Below, one piece after another: positions 1 to 7,149 of a stretch of 64,000 nt of DNA (its first letter is position 1; each line of letters starts with the position of its first letter). The DNA comes from Marisediminitalea lipolytica. Its GTDB lineage: Bacteria > Pseudomonadota > Gammaproteobacteria > Enterobacterales > Alteromonadaceae. Location of the stretch: positions 868,001 to 932,000 of the forward strand of contig NZ_MJIC01000010.1 in assembly GCF_001758465.1 (NCBI RefSeq). The letters are read 5' to 3'. Under the pieces are notes generated by a model. That model saw only the letters and a program-made list of their open reading frames with translations. It made no database searches and was not told where the DNA came from. The translations under genes and the position numbers were made by a program.

Positions 1-18
1 TACTTACCCCAACGAATG

Positions 19-24
19 TGTCAA
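19..24 (-). promoter_or_regulatory. Possible -35 element of a minus-strand promoter reading out of the window
   Basis: Read on the minus strand this is TTGACA, a perfect sigma-70 -35 hexamer. It lies downstream of pgsA, pointing to the left edge. The matching -10 would fall at or just outside position 1, so the promoter cannot be confirmed. A stable-RNA or metabolic gene beyond the window edge is the likely target. Nothing else was recognised in positions 1-105. Confidence 0.25.
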
Positions 25-105
25 CAACTAAAAAACGCATTCGCCGGTATTTTCACCAAATTTGAATCGTTTGGTCACAAATCCGTCATTTAGCTCAAAA
101 AAGCG

Positions 106-675
106 CTATTCTTGAATGCCTGACAGGTAAGGCCAGGCAGCTTTTGTGTAGCTAATCATTGACCAAACCGACAACCATGTGGCGATATAAAGCAAAATAT
201 ATCCCAGGCTCACCCAATAAATCGGGAATCCCATAAATTCTTCCAGGCCTGACAACAGCCCAATTAAGGCTAACATTTGCGCAGTTGTTTTGGCTTTGCC
301 GATAAAAGACACTTTTACCGTGTCTCTCAACCCTTGCGAACCCATCCATTCGCGCAGTGCCGATACATAAATTTCGCGAATCAATAATAAAATGGCCGGC
401 GCGGTAATCCACACCGAATCATAAGAATGGGTGATCATTAACAGTGCAGCGGCAACAATGAGTTTATCGGCAACCGGATCGAGAAAAGCACCAAATGGTG
501 TGGATTGCTGCAGTTTTCTAGCCAGATAACCATCAAACCAATCGGTAATGGCAGCAAACCAAAAAATAAAGGCAGCACATTCCTTGGCCCAGCGCCAATC
601 TAAAAAATACACACAAACAAATATTGGAATAAGAACTACCCGGATTAAGGTAATTACGTTTGGGATCGTCCACAT
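106..675 (-). CDS. pgsA: CDP-diacylglycerol--glycerol-3-phosphate 3-phosphatidyltransferase
   Basis: Inner-membrane enzyme that makes phosphatidylglycerol phosphate from CDP-diacylglycerol and glycerol-3-phosphate, the committed step to phosphatidylglycerol and cardiolipin. The 189-residue length fits the family. The protein opens with MWTIPNVITLIRV, typical of PgsA. It carries the CDP-alcohol phosphotransferase signature DG-x2-AR-x8-G-x3-D-x3-D (visible as DGYLARK...FGAFLDPVADK, about residues 48-72), with several hydrophobic segments around it. It is the last gene of the minus-strand uvrY-uvrC-pgsA block, the order found in many gammaproteobacteria. The roughly 100-bp gap to uvrC may allow a promoter of its own. 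Confidence 0.96.
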   Translation of the reverse strand: MWTIPNVITLIRVVLIPIFVCVYFLDWRWAKECAAFIFWFAAITDWFDGYLARKLQQSTPFGAFLDPVADKLIVAAALLMITHSYDSVWITAPAILLLIREIYVSALREWMGSQGLRDTVKVSFIGKAKTTAQMLALIGLLSGLEEFMGFPIYWVSLGYILLYIATWLSVWSMISYTKAAWPYLSGIQE

Positions 676-773
676 AAAACTACTCGGAGGGGTTTCCTTA
701 TTATTGGCTTTATTGTCACACGATATACCATTTTAAGAAACTGCCAATTCAATTTAATCTAAGCCGGTGCCAG

Positions 774-2591
774 CTAGGCATGTAAGTGATCGTAAATTGT
801 ATCGGCCAGTTCCTCGCTGATACCCGGCACACTGGCAATTTCAGACTTACTGGCCTTTTTAAGCCCTTGCAAGCCGCCCATGTATTTGAGTAATGCCTGA
901 CGACGCTTTGCTCCAACCCCAGGAATCGATTCCAAAGAGCTGGTGGTTTTTACCTTTTGTCGGCGATTACGGTGGCCACTAATTGCAAACCTGTGTGATT
1001 CATCCCGAATATGTTGAATAAGGTGTAACGCCGGGCGGTCAGCATTGAGCGGAATGGTTTCGTGACTGTCGGCCAGAATGAGGGTTTCAAGCCCCGGTTT
1101 TCGGGTGGTACCTTTAGCGACACCAATAAGTAATGGTTTTTTATCATGCGGCCAGTCAGCAAAAAAATCTTCGGCCTGCCCTAGCTGCCCTTTGCCCCCA
1201 TCGATAAACAGAATGTCAGGGATCTTCTGGGCATCCTGCACGTTTTTATAGCGGCGTTTAAGCGCCTGGGCCATGGCAGCGTAATCGTCGCCTGGCGTAA
1301 TGCCTTCAATATTGTAACGCCGGTAATCACTCTTAAGTGGCCCTTCCCGGTTAAATACAACACAGGATGCCACCGTTTGTTGTCCTGAAGTGTGGCTGAT
1401 ATCAAAACATTCCATACGCTGGATGGGATCATCCCATTCAAGCGCTGATTCTAGGTCGATATAGCGGGCAAACACGGATTTTTGCTGGCCGTACTGAGCG
1501 TCCAGCGCATTTTTAGCGTTGGCTTGCGCTAATTGTAAATACTGGCGTTTTTCTTCTCTGGCCCCACGATAAAAGCGAACTTTGTGCTTAGCTTCCTGGC
1601 TCAGCAATTCGGCTATCGCTGTTTCATCGAACAAGCTTTGCGGTATCACTATCTGCTTAGGGATCACCTTGTTGCCAGCAAGATAGAACTGCAGCAGAAA
1701 GGCTTCGAATATTTCACTTTCGGTTGTGGTAGAAGGGATTTTAGGGAAAAACGCCTTACTGCCCAGTAGCTGGCTATCGCGAATAAACATCACCTGAATA
1801 CACGCCATGCCCGCCCGATAAGCAAAACCAAAGATGTCCATTTCATCCTGGGTGCCTGCCACCCACTGACGCTCCTGCACTTTGCGCAGCGCGCTGATTT
1901 GATCGCGATACCGTGCCGCCGCTTCAAAATTAAGCTGTTCACTGGCCGCCTCCATTTTATCAGCCAGTGAATTAATAACCTGTTGGTTTTTGCCTTTCAG
2001 AAATAAGCGGACCAGTTGTACCTGCTCGGCATATTCTTCGTCACTGATGTAGCCTTCTACACAAGGAGCTGAACAACGTTGCATCTGATACTGCAAACAA
2101 GGCCGGCTGCGGGCGCGATAATAACTGTCTTCACACTGACGAACGGGAAACAGCTTTTGCATGGTGCGCAGACTTTCCCTGACCGCCCAGGCACTGGGAT
2201 AAGGCCCGAAGTATTCGCCTTTGCGCTTTTGCGGGCCACGATGAAAATCGAGCCGCGGATGCTCGTGAGCAGATAAGAAGATAAAAGGATATGATTTATC
2301 GTCGCGCAACAATACGTTATAACGCGGGCGATATTTTTTAATGAAGTTATTTTCCAGCAGAAAAGCTTCGGTTTCGCTGTTTACAACCGTCACATCCATG
2401 CGGGCAATCTGACTTACCAGCGCAATGGTCTTGGGATTATCCAGATGTTGTTTAAAGTAGCTGGACACCCTGTTTTTGAGGTTTTTGGCTTTGCCGACGT
2501 AAATTACCTCATCAGCGGCGTTATACATGCGGTATACGCCAGGCTGATGAGTTAGCGTTTTCAAAAACGCATTAGAATCAAATTCTGTCAT
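774..2591 (-). CDS. uvrC: UvrABC system protein C, excinuclease subunit
   Basis: Subunit of the nucleotide excision repair nuclease. It binds the UvrB-DNA complex and makes both incisions around a lesion. At 605 residues it is full length. The N-terminal GIY-YIG nuclease domain is clear (PGVYRMYN...IYVGKAKNLKNR, about residues 18-45). It is followed by a Cys-rich stretch (RPCLQYQMQRCSAPC), a UVR motif for UvrB contact near residues 200-235, the RNase H-like second nuclease domain (MECFDISHTSG, then FIDGGKGQ), and C-terminal helix-hairpin-helix motifs (SIPGVGAKRRQALL, SVPGISEELA). It sits 16 bp behind the response-regulator gene and is probably co-transcribed with it, as in E. coli uvrY-uvrC. 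Confidence 0.97.
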   Translation of the reverse strand: MTEFDSNAFLKTLTHQPGVYRMYNAADEVIYVGKAKNLKNRVSSYFKQHLDNPKTIALVSQIARMDVTVVNSETEAFLLENNFIKKYRPRYNVLLRDDKSYPFIFLSAHEHPRLDFHRGPQKRKGEYFGPYPSAWAVRESLRTMQKLFPVRQCEDSYYRARSRPCLQYQMQRCSAPCVEGYISDEEYAEQVQLVRLFLKGKNQQVINSLADKMEAASEQLNFEAAARYRDQISALRKVQERQWVAGTQDEMDIFGFAYRAGMACIQVMFIRDSQLLGSKAFFPKIPSTTTESEIFEAFLLQFYLAGNKVIPKQIVIPQSLFDETAIAELLSQEAKHKVRFYRGAREEKRQYLQLAQANAKNALDAQYGQQKSVFARYIDLESALEWDDPIQRMECFDISHTSGQQTVASCVVFNREGPLKSDYRRYNIEGITPGDDYAAMAQALKRRYKNVQDAQKIPDILFIDGGKGQLGQAEDFFADWPHDKKPLLIGVAKGTTRKPGLETLILADSHETIPLNADRPALHLIQHIRDESHRFAISGHRNRRQKVKTTSSLESIPGVGAKRRQALLKYMGGLQGLKKASKSEIASVPGISEELADTIYDHLHA

Positions 2592-2607
2592 TGAGTCCTG
2601 TCAGTAA

Positions 2608-3246
2608 CTACGACAGTTCAATAAGCTTATGGCGCAAGGCCAGGTGGGTTAGCTCAACGTCGGTACTGATTTCGAGTTTATCAAACAAGCGATAACGATA
2701 CGTGTTTACGGTCTTGGCGGCAATATGCAATTGCTCGGCAATGTCCGGGACTTTCTGACCACGGGTAATGCGAATAGCAATATCCAGCTCACGACCAGAT
2801 AAATCTGAAAACGGGTTAACGTTATCCGGTGATAATTTACTCATGGCAATACGCTGAGCAATTTCCGGGCTCAGGTATTTCTGACCAGAAGCCACTTTGT
2901 AAATGGCGTTGATCATTTCTTCCGGCTCTGCATCTTTGGTTAAAAAACCAAAGGCACCAGCCTGAATGACTTGTGATGGAATCGGATCTTCTTTTTGCAT
3001 CGACAGTCCGATGACTTTGATGCTTTCACCCATTCTTAAAATTTGACGCGTGGCTTCAAGACCACCAATGCCTGGCATATTTAAATCCATTAATACAACG
3101 TCAGGCGCAAGCTTCCTGCAATTCTTGACTGCGGATTCCCCATCTTTTGCTTCGCAAACAACAGAAAAATCGGCGACATCTTCAAGAATACGTCTGATAC
3201 CCGTTCTTACCAGGTCATGATCATCTACTAACGCTATTTTGATCAT
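2608..3246 (-). CDS. uvrY: GacA/UvrY-type LuxR-family response regulator
   Basis: Response regulator expected to act with a BarA/GacS-type hybrid kinase and to activate CsrA-sequestering small RNAs (family knowledge). The 212 residues match UvrY/GacA/VarA. The receiver domain has the acidic pair in ALVDDHDLVR, the phospho-acceptor Asp in VVLMDLNMPG (about residue 54) and the conserved Lys in FLTKDA. The C-terminal LuxR helix-turn-helix is visible (SGRELDIAIRITRGQKVPDIAEQLHIAAKTVNTYRYRLFDKL). The neighbouring uvrC supports orthology to uvrY rather than to another NarL-type regulator. The cognate kinase is not in the window. Confidence 0.93.
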   Translation of the reverse strand: MIKIALVDDHDLVRTGIRRILEDVADFSVVCEAKDGESAVKNCRKLAPDVVLMDLNMPGIGGLEATRQILRMGESIKVIGLSMQKEDPIPSQVIQAGAFGFLTKDAEPEEMINAIYKVASGQKYLSPEIAQRIAMSKLSPDNVNPFSDLSGRELDIAIRITRGQKVPDIAEQLHIAAKTVNTYRYRLFDKLEISTDVELTHLALRHKLIELS

Positions 3247-3550
3247 GTAATACTCACTTCGGTTATTTTAATCGTTATATAGGGAAGGTGTCCTAAACCC
3301 CTCTCGTCTCTCACTTCTTTGACGAGCAATTTGCACCTGTTCCTGTGCGAGTGTCTGCATTTTAACAAAAAAGGCGATAAAGGTAAGTGTTAAAAAAACG
3401 CTATTTTGCCCAATACGTATAATTTAAACACGATAGGATGGCTCTTAATTGCAAATAGGCGATGTAACCTTTGCTTTTTACAAGATAAAACTATGTTTAA
3501 ATTGAGCTTTTTATAATGTTGTAGAAGGGGTACCAGTTGCGCCCCCCCTG
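3247..3550. other. Intergenic region upstream of uvrY
   Basis: About 300 bp of AT-rich sequence lies between the uvrY start and the degenerate end of the tRNA-linked repeats. It should hold the uvrY promoter on the minus strand. No coding region, tRNA or clear hairpin terminator was recognised. Confidence 0.5.
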
Positions 3551-3710
3551 AGTCAATTAAGGGCATCCTGAGGGCGTTGTAAACAGGCTTTACTGCCGAT
3601 TTGTCTCCCCTCTATATCAGCTAACAAAGGGGGTTCTCACCCTCACGGTTAGCTGTGGTACTTTCCTTCAGGCAATAAAAAACCCGCAACATGTGCGGGC
3701 TTCTTAAATA
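3551..3710 (-). repeat. Degenerate distal unit of the tRNA-Ser-linked repeat array
   Basis: The right half (about 3630-3710) is nearly identical to the next two 196-bp units. It includes the GGGTTCTCACCCTCACGG block and the terminator-like CCCGCA/TGCGGG hairpin at about 3676-3700. The left half resembles the unit only loosely (AATTAAGGGCATCCTGAGGGC, then a shortened GCCGATTTGTC). It lacks the tRNA 3' fragment at its far end. It reads as the eroded outer edge of the array. Confidence 0.7.
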
Positions 3711-3906
3711 TGGCGGAGAGTGAGGGATTCATTCGCGCCGTCCTTGGCGCTCACCCTTAATAAATTAAGGGCAGCCTGAGGGCTGTGCAAATCGGCTATC
3801 CTGCCGATTAGTCGGAACCCCAACGGGGGTTCTCACCCTCACGGTTAGCTGTGGTACTTTCCCTCAGGCAATAAAAAACCCGCAACATGTGCGGGCTTCT
3901 TAAATA
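3711..3906 (-). repeat. 196-bp tRNA-Ser-linked repeat unit (array A, distal)
   Basis: Read on the minus strand, the unit runs from a terminator-like hairpin (CCCGCA/TGCGGG with a T-run) through several short hairpins. These are GAACCCC/GGGGTTC, ATCGGC/GCCGAT, CAGCC/GGCTG, CCCTTAAT/ATTAAGGG and GCGCC/GGCGC. It ends with the final 20 nt of tRNA-Ser including CCA (3711-3730). The period to the neighbouring unit is exactly 196 bp. The design is like the E. coli tyrT distal repeats, which also end in tRNA 3' sequence and yield the rtT RNA. Homology to rtT is inferred from layout only. Confidence 0.88.
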
Positions 3907-4102
3907 TGGCGGAGAGTGAGGGATTCACTCGTGCCGTCCATGGCACTCGCCCTTAATAAATTAAGGGCAGCCTGAGGGCTGTGCAAATCGGCTATCCTGC
4001 CGATTAGTCGGAACCCCAACGGGGGTTCTCACCCTCACGGTTAGCTGTGGTACTTTTCTTCAGTTAATAAAAAACCCGCAACATGTGCGGGCTTCTTAAA
4101 TA
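3907..4102 (-). repeat. 196-bp tRNA-Ser-linked repeat unit (array A, proximal)
   Basis: This unit lies directly downstream of the tRNA-Ser gene at 4103-4194 and is almost identical to the unit at 3711-3906. The 20-nt tRNA 3' end copy is at 3907-3926. The hairpin beside it is GTGCC/GGCAC here but GCGCC/GGCGC in the distal unit, a paired change that keeps the stem. The terminator-like hairpin at 4068-4092 directly follows the tRNA CCA end. Confidence 0.88.
4068..4092 (-). terminator. Rho-independent terminator after tRNA-Ser copy 1
   Basis: On the minus strand a CCCGCA...TGCGGG stem with a 5-nt loop is followed by six T. It starts about 10 nt past the tRNA CCA. The same hairpin recurs in every repeat unit, so any distal unit can be transcribed only by read-through or from elsewhere. 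Confidence 0.8.
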
Positions 4103-4194
4103 TGGCGGAGAGTGAGGGATTCGAACCCCCGGAAGGTTTGACCCTTCGCCTGATTTCAAGTCAGGTGCATTCAACCGGACTCTGCCAACTCTCC
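4103..4194 (-). tRNA. tRNA-Ser(UGA), copy 1
   Basis: A 92-nt tRNA with CCA encoded. The acceptor stem GGAGAGT pairs with ACTCTCC. The anticodon stem CCTGA/TCAGG encloses loop CTTGAAA with anticodon TGA, decoding UCA/UCG. The long variable arm (GAAGG...CCTTC) is characteristic of class II tRNA-Ser. The T arm is GGGGG-TTCGAAT-CCCTC and the discriminator base is G. The body is identical to copy 2 at 5353-5444. It has its own promoter upstream and the repeat array downstream. Confidence 0.97.
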
Positions 4195-4207
4195 TGAAGT
4201 GATGCGT

Positions 4208-4235
4208 ATCATAATGATATTTTTGTGTCTGTAAA
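4208..4235 (-). promoter_or_regulatory. Promoter of tRNA-Ser copy 1
   Basis: On the minus strand TTTACA and TATGAT are separated by 16 bp, ending about 13 nt before the first tRNA base. The same elements at the same distance occur before copy 2 (TTTACA / TAAGAT). The duplication therefore included the promoter. Confidence 0.7.
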
Positions 4236-4477
4236 GGGAAACTTTTGCCAACTAAACTGTTTGCCTATAAATCCGGCACTATTTACCTTTTAAGACCTGT
4301 AGCAGGTACCTGAAAATCGCCTTTGAGCCAAATAGCCCGGCAGATACTTGAAGCAAAATATTCAAACGCGTATAACAGATAAATCATCTACTAAAGTTTA
4401 ATTACGCACTTGATAAGGACATCATTATTTTTAAAGCAGAACGCTCCCCCTTACTCATCGCCGTTATCATTTTTTGC

Positions 4478-5023
4478 TTGTACCTTCCCTTTTTTGAAAG
4501 TTTTTCTTTGGGCACGTTATGGAGTCTAAACTGGCATTCTCCTGCAGTAATGGATTCTTTGGGGGATCTGCTTCGAGTAGTTAAACTAATTTTGGTATTA
4601 ACCGGCACTCTGCTTCTTGCTGTGTATAACCAAACGATTCAAAACACTATCAGGCATCGCGTGGCTTTTGGTACTTTTGTCATTTGTAGCTGGATACTCG
4701 TTCCCGTTCAAATTCCGATGTTGTTACTGGGAATAATGTTTTCCGGCGTATCAATGAGTCCGGCTGACTATGTGCATAAAGAAAAAATCTTCGATAACAC
4801 AACCATATATGCTTACACAGCCGATCCCGGAGCAATGGGCAGAGCCTACCACCACTTTTACTTAAAATGCCCCCGTGCGTTAGGCCGCTATGAATTAATC
4901 AAGATTGCTAAATTAAACTGGATGGGCTCTTTTGAATTTGCCGTAGTAAACGATGAGCTAATAGTAGACGAAGAAAACGGCACGTCTCACCAATACACTC
5001 TTAGTGATTTTAGCTGTGACTAA
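4478..5023 (+). CDS. Orphan membrane protein of unknown function between the tRNA-Ser copies
   Basis: Not recognised. From the TTG at 4478 the product is 181 residues. It has hydrophobic stretches near residues 33-48 (LILVLTGTLLLAVYN) and 63-92 (FGTFVICSWILVPVQIPMLLLGIMFSGV), then a soluble C-terminal half rich in aromatic and acidic residues (YTADPGAMGRAYHHFYLKC, AVVNDELIVDEENG). No ATG precedes the first hydrophobic part. The open frame extends upstream through a further hydrophobic segment (LLIAVIIFCLYLPFF). An AAGGA motif at 4415-4419 stands just before ATT codons at 4424/4427, so a rare start there is possible. The gene is flanked by the duplicated tRNA-Ser loci and points against them. 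It may have been inserted between the copies or carried by the duplication. Confidence 0.6.
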   Translation: MYLPFFESFSLGTLWSLNWHSPAVMDSLGDLLRVVKLILVLTGTLLLAVYNQTIQNTIRHRVAFGTFVICSWILVPVQIPMLLLGIMFSGVSMSPADYVHKEKIFDNTTIYAYTADPGAMGRAYHHFYLKCPRALGRYELIKIAKLNWMGSFEFAVVNDELIVDEENGTSHQYTLSDFSCD

Positions 5024-5075
5024 TCTGGCACATCCGCAATCATTCGCCATTCTATTTTTCTAAGCTATAAAAAGC

Positions 5076-5156
5076 GGGGTTCTCACCCTCACGGTTAGCT
5101 GTAGTACTTTTCTTCAGGCAATAAAAAACCCGCAACATGTGCGGGCTTCTTAAATA
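5076..5156 (-). repeat. Truncated tRNA-linked repeat unit (array B, distal)
   Basis: Only the part from the GGGGTTCTCACCCTCACGG block to the terminator-like hairpin (about 5122-5146) is present. It is cut off abruptly where unrelated sequence downstream of the membrane-protein ORF begins. The sharp edge suggests a recombination breakpoint. Confidence 0.75.
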
Positions 5157-5352
5157 TGGCGGAGAGTGAGGGATTCACTCGTGCCGTCCATGGTACTCGC
5201 CCTTAATAAATTAAGGGCAGCCTGAAGGCTGTGCAAATCGGCTATCCTGCCGATTTGTCAAACCCCTGCCGGGGGTTCTCACCCTCACGGTTGAGTTCTT
5301 CGGTTTTATTAAGGCAATAAAAAACCCGCAACATGTGCGGGCTTCTTAAATA
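5157..5352 (-). repeat. 196-bp tRNA-Ser-linked repeat unit (array B)
   Basis: Full unit behind tRNA-Ser copy 2, with the 20-nt tRNA 3' copy at 5157-5176 and the same 196-bp period. The small hairpin next to the tRNA fragment reads GTGCC/GGTAC, keeping the stem with one G-T wobble. The GAACCCC hairpin has a changed loop (CGGCA instead of CGTT). Differences are concentrated in loops and in paired positions. Confidence 0.86.
5318..5342 (-). terminator. Rho-independent terminator after tRNA-Ser copy 2
   Basis: It has the same CCCGCA/TGCGGG stem and T-run as after copy 1, starting about 10 nt past the CCA end of the tRNA on the minus strand. Confidence 0.8.
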
Positions 5353-5444
5353 TGGCGGAGAGTGAGGGATTCGAACCCCCGGAAGGTTTGACCCTTCGCC
5401 TGATTTCAAGTCAGGTGCATTCAACCGGACTCTGCCAACTCTCC
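5353..5444 (-). tRNA. tRNA-Ser(UGA), copy 2
   Basis: Identical over its 92 nt to the copy at 4103-4194: GGAGAGT/ACTCTCC acceptor, TGA anticodon in CTTGAAA, long variable arm, encoded CCA. The flanks are similar but diverged (for example TTGAGTGATGCGAATC against TGAAGTGATGCGTATC). The tRNA body is therefore conserved by selection or gene conversion while the promoters drift. Confidence 0.97.
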
Positions 5445-5457
5445 TTGAGTGATGCGA

Positions 5458-5485
5458 ATCTTAATGAATTTTTTATGACTGTAAA
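5458..5485 (-). promoter_or_regulatory. Promoter of tRNA-Ser copy 2
   Basis: On the minus strand TTTACA and TAAGAT are spaced by 16 bp, in the same position relative to the tRNA as for copy 1. The -10 is slightly weaker than the TATGAT of copy 1. Confidence 0.68.
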
Positions 5486-5686
5486 GTGTTAATTTAGAAA
5501 AATGAACTGTTTGCCTGAGAATTAAGCGAAATGAATCATTTTTAAAGGTGCCAACAAAAAATTACACGATTTATTTACAGTGATAGCTTTTAACTATTGA
5601 AAAACGGAACTAAAACCCATACAAAAGCACTAAACTATAACGTAATATAGTTTTGTTTAATTTTGTCTGTCCTGTTGGAGGAAACA

Positions 5687-6355
5687 ATGGATAATCGTAC
5701 GGTGTATACTAGTGCATCAAGACCTTCGGTTTTAGAAACCAATAAAGTCTTGCGCAATACTTACATGTTGTTGGCCATGACGCTGTTATTCAGTGCTGTG
5801 TGTGCTGGTATCACAATGGCTGTTGGCATTTCACCTATGGCCTCGTTAGTGATGACAATAGGTGCATTCATTACGCTATTTATAGTTAACAAGAAAGCCG
5901 ATTCATCATCTGGTATTTTCTGGATTTTTGCTTTTACCGGCCTGCTTGGTGGCTCTTTAGGGTATATGCTGAGCTTCTACGCGGCTATTCCTGGCGGCCC
6001 TGCCCTGATTGCTCAGGCGCTTGGTGGTACCGCATTAATTTTCTTTGCCCTGTCAGCTTACGTACTTACTACTAAGAAAGACTTCTCCTTTATGGGTGGT
6101 TTCCTGTTTGTGGGTATGATGGTTGTTCTGGTTGCTGCCATTGCGAACATTTTCTTCTCAGTACCTGCAGTACACCTGGCAATCAATGCTGCTATCGTGT
6201 TCCTGATGTCTGGTTTTATCCTGTTTGATACCAGCCGTATCATCCACGGTGGCGAAACCAACTACATCCGCGCAACCGTTGGCCTGTACCTGAACATCTA
6301 CAACCTGTTTGTATCTTTACTTCAGTTACTCGGTGCCTTTGGTAGCGACGATTAA
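5687..6355 (+). CDS. Bax inhibitor-1 / YccA family membrane protein
   Basis: Integral membrane protein of the BI-1/YbhL/YccA superfamily. YccA in E. coli modulates the membrane protease FtsH; a similar job here is only inferred. The 222-residue product has about seven hydrophobic segments: YMLLAMTLLFSAVCAGITMAV near residue 30, then MTIGAFITLFIV, IFWIFAFTGLLGGSLG, LGGTALIFFALSAYV, GFLFVGMMVVLVAAIAN, LAINAAIVFLMSGFILFDTSRII and a final LYLNIYNLFVSLLQLLG. The FILFDTSRII and NIYNLFVSLLQ stretches are family hallmarks. The ATG at 5687 is chosen because GGAGGAAACA precedes it. A hairpin terminator follows at 6378. Confidence 0.9.
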   Translation: MDNRTVYTSASRPSVLETNKVLRNTYMLLAMTLLFSAVCAGITMAVGISPMASLVMTIGAFITLFIVNKKADSSSGIFWIFAFTGLLGGSLGYMLSFYAAIPGGPALIAQALGGTALIFFALSAYVLTTKKDFSFMGGFLFVGMMVVLVAAIANIFFSVPAVHLAINAAIVFLMSGFILFDTSRIIHGGETNYIRATVGLYLNIYNLFVSLLQLLGAFGSDD

Positions 6356-6377
6356 TCGAATTTATCGGTTTTGAGAA

Positions 6378-6401
6378 AACACCCCGTTAAGGGGTGTTTT
6401 T
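6378..6401 (+). terminator. Rho-independent terminator of the Bax-inhibitor-family gene
   Basis: AACACCCC, loop GTTAA, GGGGTGTT followed by a T-rich tail. It sits just before the tusD start at 6407, so tusD needs its own promoter or read-through. Confidence 0.8.
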
Positions 6402-6406
6402 GTTTT

Positions 6407-6790
6407 ATGCAGCGAATTTCCATTTTAATTACCAGTTCCCCGGAGTCCCCCTCAGCCAGTCTGGAAGCACAGGCTTTTTGTCGTTCGACTCTGGCAAGCG
6501 GTAACGCCATAGACCAAATATTTTTCTACCAGGCGGGGGTTTATCACGCAAACGGCTTAATCGACCACGCCGACAGCGTTGTTGCCAGGGGCTGGCAAAC
6601 CCTTAATACCGAATTTAACGTGCCATTGTTAGTTTGTGTCGGCGCTGCCAGTAGCCGCGGAATAATTGACGAAGAACAGGCTAAACAGCTGGGGCAAACA
6701 CAACACAGTCTTTTTGCGCCGTTTAAACAAGTCGGCCTGGGCGAGTTTTTTACCCTGTTACATGATTCAGATAAATTGGTGCAGTTTTAA
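6407..6790 (+). CDS. tusD: Sulfurtransferase complex subunit TusD
   Basis: Part of the TusBCD heterohexamer, which relays persulfide sulfur from IscS/TusA to TusE for 2-thiouridine at the tRNA wobble base. From the ATG at 6407 the product is 127 residues, matching E. coli TusD. It has the DsrE/F fold start (MQRISILITSSP) and a conserved Cys in PLLVCVGAAS (the catalytic Cys78 equivalent). An upstream in-frame start at 6371 exists, but it lies inside the preceding terminator and is unlikely. The stop overlaps the tusC ATG by one base. Confidence 0.93.
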   Translation: MQRISILITSSPESPSASLEAQAFCRSTLASGNAIDQIFFYQAGVYHANGLIDHADSVVARGWQTLNTEFNVPLLVCVGAASSRGIIDEEQAKQLGQTQHSLFAPFKQVGLGEFFTLLHDSDKLVQF

Positions 6791-7149
6791 TGGCTACTAT
6801 CACAGTAATTCTCACTCAGCCCCCCTATTCCACCAAGGCAGCCGCAGAAGGCCTTGAGTTTGCGCTGGCTTCCACTAACTACGGTCTCGAATGTCAGGTT
6901 GTGTTCAGCGGTGCCGGGGTGTTTCAGTTGCTGGCTAATCAACAGCCTGAAGGGTTAAAAAATCAGCTTAAACAGGCAAAAGTGTTACCGTTTTACGATA
7001 TAGAACCCGTGTATGTCTGTCAGGCATCGTTAACCGCGCATGCGCTGACTATTGATGATTTAGGCATAGAAAGTGAAGATATCCAATTGCTATCACCGAT
7101 CGAACTTCATGAACTGCTGTCTCAGGCCGACCATACGGTGACTTTCTGA
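6790..7149 (+). CDS. tusC: Sulfurtransferase complex subunit TusC
   Basis: DsrE/F-like subunit of TusBCD, 119 residues as usual. It opens with MATITVILTQPPYSTKAAAEGLEFALA, the TusC pattern of a beta strand plus a Ser/Thr-rich loop and helix. It joins tusD and tusB by one-base stop/start overlaps (6790 and 7149), indicating translational coupling. It has structural and possible relay roles in the complex, with the principal catalytic Cys on TusD. Confidence 0.93.
   Translation: MATITVILTQPPYSTKAAAEGLEFALASTNYGLECQVVFSGAGVFQLLANQQPEGLKNQLKQAKVLPFYDIEPVYVCQASLTAHALTIDDLGIESEDIQLLSPIELHELLSQADHTVTF

Noticed and set aside
3541..5352. CRISPR-like array
   Set aside because: The repeats are 196 bp and contiguous with no unique spacers, and they include tRNA 3' ends. 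They are tRNA-linked duplications, not CRISPR.
5242..5424. 60-codon minus-strand ORF
   Set aside because: It runs through the tRNA-Ser gene, its terminator and a repeat unit. Non-coding RNA explains the sequence better.
3551..5444. Integrated mobile element at a tRNA 3' end
   Set aside because: tRNA end duplications are typical attachment scars, but no integrase, excisionase or phage gene is present and the period is a strict 196 bp.
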